Shown one piece after another: positions 60,359 to 64,000 of a stretch of 64,000 nucleotides of DNA (its first letter is position 1; the number at the start of each line of letters is the position of its first letter). A program made the position numbers and the translations under genes. This stretch comes from Nannocystis pusilla (GTDB taxonomy: Bacteria; Myxococcota_A; Polyangia; Nannocystales; Nannocystaceae): contig NZ_JAPNKE010000002.1 in NCBI RefSeq assembly GCF_026626665.1, positions 7,479,168 through 7,543,167 of the forward strand. Reading direction: 5' to 3'. The notes under the pieces are model-generated. The model worked only from the letters and a program-made list of their open reading frames with translations. It did no database searches and was not told the origin of the DNA.

Positions 60359-60808
60359 GTGAGACCCGCTGCCCTGATCGGCTTCGCCGCGGCCGCCCTC
60401 CTGCTCGGCGCGCTCGTCGTCGGTTACTTCGTCGCCATCCCGACGCTGTCGGCCTCGCCGCTGCTCGACGCCAACCTCGCGCGCGCCCTGACGGCCCCGC
60501 TGGGCCAGCGCCTCGCCGACCTCGCGGTCCTCTTCAGCGTCGTCCTCGCGCTCGCCGCTCCGCGGTGGATCGCCTCCAAGGCCGGCACCACCATCGCCCT
60601 CGTCCTCACCGCCGCCGCCCTCGCCCACCGCCTGCTGCTCGTGCCGCACCTCGACCGGCTGTGGGCCCGCGTCGACGTCGTCGCCGCCCGCCCGGTCGAC
60701 CTCCTCGCCGAGGCCCAGCGCTGGAGCGACCACCAGCAGTGGCTGCTGCTGGCGATGTGTGTGCTCGTCCTCGCGCTGTTCGGCCTGGCCTCGCGCCGCA
60801 CCGTCTGA
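60359..60808 (+). CDS. Four-helix membrane protein of unknown function
   Basis: GTG at 60359 gives a 149-residue protein with about four membrane helices (LIGFAAAALLLGALVVGYFVA, LADLAVLFSVVLALAAP, TTIALVLTAAALAHRLLLV, WLLLAMCVLVLALFGLA). A short polar loop with HLDRLW and RWSDHQQW lies between the last two. It is reminiscent of small DUF4149-type proteins but I cannot assign it. It ends 50 bp before the outer-membrane protein gene. Confidence 0.75.
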   Translation: MRPAALIGFAAAALLLGALVVGYFVAIPTLSASPLLDANLARALTAPLGQRLADLAVLFSVVLALAAPRWIASKAGTTIALVLTAAALAHRLLLVPHLDRLWARVDVVAARPVDLLAEAQRWSDHQQWLLLAMCVLVLALFGLASRRTV

Positions 60809-60858
60809 CACCCTCTGCCTGGCCCCGATCTTGCTACGGCGAGGCGGCCCCCGCCGAC

Positions 60859-61965
60859 ATGCCCGACAACCGCCGCGCCCTTCGCCATTCGCCCGCCCGT
60901 TCGGGCCGCCGTGCCTGCCTTTCCGCCGCGCTGGCCGTGTCCGCGGCGGTTGCCATCCCGTCACGGGCGCAGGCCGCCCCTGGACTGGATGGCACGCGCA
61001 ACCTCGGGATGGGCGGAGCGACGCGCGCCTCGTCGACCGGCTCGGGGGCCATGCTGGCCAACCCGGCCAACATGGGGTTCACGCGCCAGTTCTTGATCGA
61101 CCCGGTCTACCAGGCGCAGATCGAGAACAACACCCACGGGGTCGGCATCCAGGCGATGGACTCGCTGATGAACCCGCGGGTGGCCGTCGGCCTCGGCTAC
61201 GTGGCCACGCTGGGCCTGCCCAACGTCACCTTCAAGGACGACCGCGGCGGCGACCACCAGCTCGAGCTGTTCCACATGGCCCACGAGGTCGGCCTGCCGA
61301 TCGCCATCAACGCCGCGCCCGGGTGGCTCGCGTTCGGCGTCCGGCCCAAGTTCCTGCAGTCGAGCCTGCGCTTCGTCGACGCCCAGGGCGACCCGCACGA
61401 CGCCAAGAAGCAGCGGCTCGCCTTCGGCCTCGACCTGGCGATGACCGTGTCGATCAAGCAGTTCGTCAACGTCTCGGTGGTCGGCCAGAACCTGGTCGGA
61501 CCGGCGCCGCCGGCCACCTCGCTGCGGCTCGACCCGTTCGTGGTCGCGGCCGACAGCCTCAGCCGTAGCCAGGTCAGCCTGCTGTCCGACTTCCCGCGCA
61601 CTCTGGCCCACGGCCTGGCGGTCTTCCCCACCCGTCAGAACGGCTTCTCGATCAACTTCGACGGCCTTTACGACTTCACGTCGTTCCGCCACCAGGACAA
61701 GTACACGCGGATGATCTTCGCCGGCGGCGCCGAGTACACCATCAAGAACGCGGTGCCGCTGCGCCTCGGCGGCTACTGGGACAGCCGCGGGCGCGGCAAG
61801 CAGGACGACCGCGGCTTCATCGCCTGCGGCATCGGCTTCGTCCGCGACGCGCCGAAGCGGGGGATCGGCTTCGACCTCGGGGTCGGCTTCTCGCGCCAGA
61901 TCACCGGCCCCGACCCTGAGACCCGCCTGGCCGTCAACCTCGGCATCCGCATCAATCCTCAGTGA
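60859..61965 (+). CDS. Outer-membrane beta-barrel protein candidate (PorV/FadL-like)
   Basis: The 368-residue protein from ATG 60859 has a signal peptide (ACLSAALAVSAAVAIPSRAQA) and then the pattern typical of PorV/UPF0164 and FadL-type barrels: LGMGGATRASSTGSGAMLANPANMGF. Alternating amphipathic strands run to the end (VAVGLGYVATLGLP, LAFGLDLAMTVSIKQFVNVSV, GIGFDLGVGFSRQI, TRLAVNLGIRINPQ). It probably forms a pore or carrier in the outer membrane; the cargo is unknown. Confidence 0.8.
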   Translation: MPDNRRALRHSPARSGRRACLSAALAVSAAVAIPSRAQAAPGLDGTRNLGMGGATRASSTGSGAMLANPANMGFTRQFLIDPVYQAQIENNTHGVGIQAMDSLMNPRVAVGLGYVATLGLPNVTFKDDRGGDHQLELFHMAHEVGLPIAINAAPGWLAFGVRPKFLQSSLRFVDAQGDPHDAKKQRLAFGLDLAMTVSIKQFVNVSVVGQNLVGPAPPATSLRLDPFVVAADSLSRSQVSLLSDFPRTLAHGLAVFPTRQNGFSINFDGLYDFTSFRHQDKYTRMIFAGGAEYTIKNAVPLRLGGYWDSRGRGKQDDRGFIACGIGFVRDAPKRGIGFDLGVGFSRQITGPDPETRLAVNLGIRINPQ

Positions 61966-62106
61966 TGCCGCAGTGATGCCCGCTCCGCGTCGGCAATAAC
62001 GCGGCGCGCCGGGCGAACTTCGCCGCCCGGACCGCCCGCGCGCGGGACGTGCCCGTGACGGAGGTTCGCACAGGAACCTTGCCCCGGCCCCGCGGTCTGG
62101 ACGACA

Positions 62107-62844
62107 GTGAGTCGCGTGACCGACCCCGAGCGAGTGTACAGCGCCGAGGAGCTCGCCGCTGCCGCCCCGCCCGACGAGCCCGAGCCGGCGCCGGCTCCCG
62201 ACGAGACCTTGACCCCGGAGCAGCGGGCCGAGAACGCCCGCCGCGCCGAGCAGGACCGCCGCGATCGCCAGCTGGTCCGTCGCCTCAAGCAGGGCGACGA
62301 GGCCGCGTTCCGCGAGCTGGTCCACACCTATCAGAACCGGATCTTCGGCCTCATGCTGCGCATGATCGGTAACCGCCAGGAGGCCGAGGACCTCGCGCAG
62401 GAGGTGTTCATCATCGTCTACCGGGCGATCGGCAACTACCGCGGCGAGGGGCGCTTCTACACCTGGCTCTACCGGGTCGCCACCAACACCTGCAAGAACC
62501 GGATCAAGTACCTCAAGGGCCGCAACTTCCACCGCAGCCTCGACATCGACGAGACGCCGCAGGCGCAGATGCCGGCCGCCGAGACCGGCGCGGTCATCAC
62601 CTTCCAGAGCCAGGTGCCGGGCCCCGAGGCCGTGACCGAGGGCATGCGCATGGAGAAGATCGTCCAGCGCGAGCTCGCCGCCCTTGACCCCGACCATCGC
62701 CTGCTCATCGTGCTCCGCGACGTGCAAGGCATGTCGTACCAGGACATCATCAAGATCACCGGCCTGCAGGAGGGCACGCTCAAGTCGCGCCTGCACCGGG
62801 CGCGCCTGGCGCTGAAGGAGCGCCTGGAGCCCTTCATGCGCTGA
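62107..62844 (+). CDS. ECF (RpoE-type) RNA polymerase sigma factor
   Basis: The 245-residue protein from GTG 62107 has a long acidic Pro/Glu N-terminal extension (about 55 residues). Sigma-2 follows (RRLKQGDEAAFRELVHTYQNRIFGLMLRMIGNRQEAEDLAQEVFI, YRGEGRFYTWLYRVATNTCKN), a linker, and sigma-4 (LDPDHRLLIVLRDVQGMSYQDIIKITGLQEGTLKSRLHRAR). The next gene is its likely anti-sigma factor, 20 bp downstream. Confidence 0.95.
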   Translation: MSRVTDPERVYSAEELAAAAPPDEPEPAPAPDETLTPEQRAENARRAEQDRRDRQLVRRLKQGDEAAFRELVHTYQNRIFGLMLRMIGNRQEAEDLAQEVFIIVYRAIGNYRGEGRFYTWLYRVATNTCKNRIKYLKGRNFHRSLDIDETPQAQMPAAETGAVITFQSQVPGPEAVTEGMRMEKIVQRELAALDPDHRLLIVLRDVQGMSYQDIIKITGLQEGTLKSRLHRARLALKERLEPFMR

Positions 62845-62863
62845 GGCGCCGAGGATCGTTCTT

Positions 62864-63286
62864 ATGGCCAAGCCCGAGACCGACAACGCCGAAGCGCTGA
62901 TGAGCGCCTACCTCGACGAGGAGCTCGACGCCGAGGGCAAGAGCAAGCTCGAGGCGATGCTCGCCGACTCGCCCGAGGCGCAGCGGGAGCTGTCCGGCCT
63001 GCAGAGCATGCTGCGCCTGGTCAAGGGCCTGCCCGAGGAGCAGGCGCCGCCCGACTTCTACGAGAAGGTGGCGAAGAAGATCCGCCGCCGCCGCTGGCTG
63101 CGCGGCGACTACCTGATCGCCCTCAGCCTGCCGTTCCAGATCATCAACGTCCTCGTGATCCTCGCCGTCGCGGTGGTCTACATGATGCTCCACCTCGACG
63201 GCGACGTCGCCGGCCGCAAGCTCGAGCGCGACCCGACGGTGCAGAAGGCCAAGCCGCCCGAGACGCCTGCCGCGCCTGCGCCTTAG
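62864..63286 (+). CDS. Membrane anti-sigma factor candidate
   Basis: The 140-residue protein has an N-terminal helical domain of anti-sigma type (EALMSAYLDEELDAEGKSKLEAMLADSPEAQRELSGL), one membrane helix (FQIINVLVILAVAVVYMML) and a short periplasmic tail rich in Pro. The zinc motif HxxxCxxC of ZAS-type anti-sigma factors is absent. Adjacent to the ECF gene, it should hold that sigma factor at the membrane; this is inferred from order and topology. Confidence 0.85.
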   Translation: MAKPETDNAEALMSAYLDEELDAEGKSKLEAMLADSPEAQRELSGLQSMLRLVKGLPEEQAPPDFYEKVAKKIRRRRWLRGDYLIALSLPFQIINVLVILAVAVVYMMLHLDGDVAGRKLERDPTVQKAKPPETPAAPAP

Positions 63287-63288
63287 AG

Positions 63289-63358
63289 CCTGTCCTTACG
63301 AGCATGTCCTTGCGGGCATGCCTTTCCAGGCATGTCCTTGCGGGCTTGTTCTTGGTTC
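63289..63358. repeat. 14-bp hairpin-repeat array, 5 units
   Basis: Units begin at 63289, 63303, 63317, 63331 and 63345: CCTGTCCTTACGAG less one base in phase, CATGTCCTTGCGGG, CATGCCTTTCCAGG, CATGTCCTTGCGGG and CTTGTTCTTGGTTC. Two units are identical. It lies directly after the stop of the anti-sigma gene and before a convergent cyclase gene. Confidence 0.85.
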
Positions 63359-63430
63359 ATGCCCCCAGCGCGCCCTCGACGCGCAGGCGGCGGAGGTCGC
63401 CTGCAACGGCGACGAATCGGCCGGATCCAT

Positions 63431-63472
63431 CCTGTCCATACGAACATGCTTGGAAGGACATGACGGAGAGGC
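63431..63472. repeat. 14-bp hairpin-repeat array, 3 units
   Basis: CCTGTCCATACGAA (63431), CATGCTTGGAAGGA (63445) and CATGACGGAGAGGC (63459) are in exact phase, in the same intergenic gap as the previous array. Confidence 0.7.
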
Positions 63473-63511
63473 CTCGTCGCCGGGCTCGCGCCGCGGCGCG
63501 CCCGTCCGCGC

Positions 63512-64000
63512 TCACTTGTGATGGAACACGGCCACGCCGTCCCAGTCGGGCGGCGCCGTGTCGCCGAGGCCGGCCAGGCGCGCCAGGTGCAGCCGCACCA
63601 CCGGGTCGTCGGGGTTCTCGGCCTGGAACGCCAGCCACTCCGCGCGCGCCTTTGAAAACTCGCCGGCGCGGAAGGCCGCCAGCGCCGCGGTCCAGCGGTC
63701 CAGCGCCGCGTACTCGGCGACCGCCCCGCCCGGCCCCGCCAGCAGTTCGAAGATGGCCGCCGGCTGGCCCTTGCCCTTTACGCGCACCAGGTCGACCTCG
63801 CGGAAGCGGTAGCTCGCCGGCGCGGCCGCGCGGGTGCCGGCGCCGACCAGGCAGAACACCCCGTAGGTCTTCGTCAGCCCCTCGAGGCGCGACGCCAGGT
63901 TCACCGCGTCGCCGCACACCGTGTAGTCGAAGCGGTCGGCCGAGCCCATGTTGCCGACCACCATGTCGCCGGTGTTGATGCCGACGCCGATCTGCAACTG
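63512..64000 (-). CDS. Adenylate/guanylate cyclase, C-terminal part (5' end beyond window)
   Basis: The frame is open from the window edge to the stop at 63512, giving 163 codons. It shows the second half of a class III cyclase domain: QIGVGINTGDMVVGNMGS and RFDYTVCGDAVNLASRLEGL, a Cys replacing the usual Ile/Leu before GDAVN. A C-terminal helical extension follows (WTAALAAFRAGEFSKARAEWLAFQAENPDDPVVRLHLARL), like the TPR-type tail after CHASE2 cyclases. The sensory part lies outside the window. Confidence 0.92.
   Translation of the reverse strand, partial: QLQIGVGINTGDMVVGNMGSADRFDYTVCGDAVNLASRLEGLTKTYGVFCLVGAGTRAAAPASYRFREVDLVRVKGKGQPAAIFELLAGPGGAVAEYAALDRWTAALAAFRAGEFSKARAEWLAFQAENPDDPVVRLHLARLAGLGDTAPPDWDGVAVFHHK

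Noticed and set aside
62864..63286. Zinc-binding ZAS anti-sigma motif
   Set aside because: No His or Cys residues occur at the needed spacing.

Overview
The window is about 64 kb of very GC-rich DNA (mostly G/C at third codon positions). It looks like the chromosome of a myxobacterium or close relative (Myxococcota, former Deltaproteobacteria). Supporting signs are a large locus resembling the Myxococcus Glt/Agm gliding machinery (giant TPR protein, TPR lipoproteins, FHA plus AgmX/PglI-type tail), a TrmD with an extra C-terminal RNA-methyltransferase-like domain, PATAN/DnaJ/TPR and PilZ regulators, many lipoproteins and two class III nucleotide cyclases. Genus cannot be read from the sequence.

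Layout. 1-11.2 kb: the start of a 2-hydroxyacyl-CoA dehydratase/activase-family gene with a dyad operator candidate, a glutaredoxin-rhodanese-NifU fusion, two tRNA-Leu genes, a GlcD-type FAD oxidase, tatD, an LRR lipoprotein, a VOC protein and a thiD gene whose start codon overlaps that of a divergent small gene. 11.3-16.3 kb: a methyltransferase-fold/coiled-coil protein and an FHA-GAF-cyclase. 16.8-40.4 kb: one long minus-strand block of seven TPR, FHA and lipoprotein genes, read here as a Glt-like envelope machine ending in a giant TPR protein of about 4,050 residues. 41.2-45.3 kb: a Cys-rich lipoprotein, then the translation operon rpsP-khpA-rimM-trmD-rplS-yraN. 45.5-53.4 kb: a four-haem cytochrome lipoprotein, rimO, two tandem paralogous methyltransferases and an rng-pilZ-J-domain operon. 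53.6-64 kb: two unknown proteins, an L-2-hydroxyglutarate-oxidase-like enzyme, a PP2C phosphatase, a PATAN-DnaJ-TPR protein, two tandem Tat-exported spermidine-synthase-like proteins, a membrane protein, an outer-membrane barrel candidate, an ECF sigma/anti-sigma pair and the end of a second cyclase.

Two window-wide patterns stand out. First, a short hairpin element built of 14-bp units (consensus CATGTCC, four loop bases, GGA, then the next CATG) occurs at about 16 places. It forms exact 14-bp-phase arrays between genes and also lies inside coding regions. The stem bases covary (CATG/CATG, CCTG/CAGG, GCTG/CAGC), which points to selection on the hairpin; I do not recognise it as a described family. 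Second, at least 15 single-base reading-frame breaks occur, many at short homopolymers, and they hit essential genes such as rpsP and rimM. Most are therefore probably assembly errors rather than pseudogenes. Affected genes are annotated over their full extent with the break noted.
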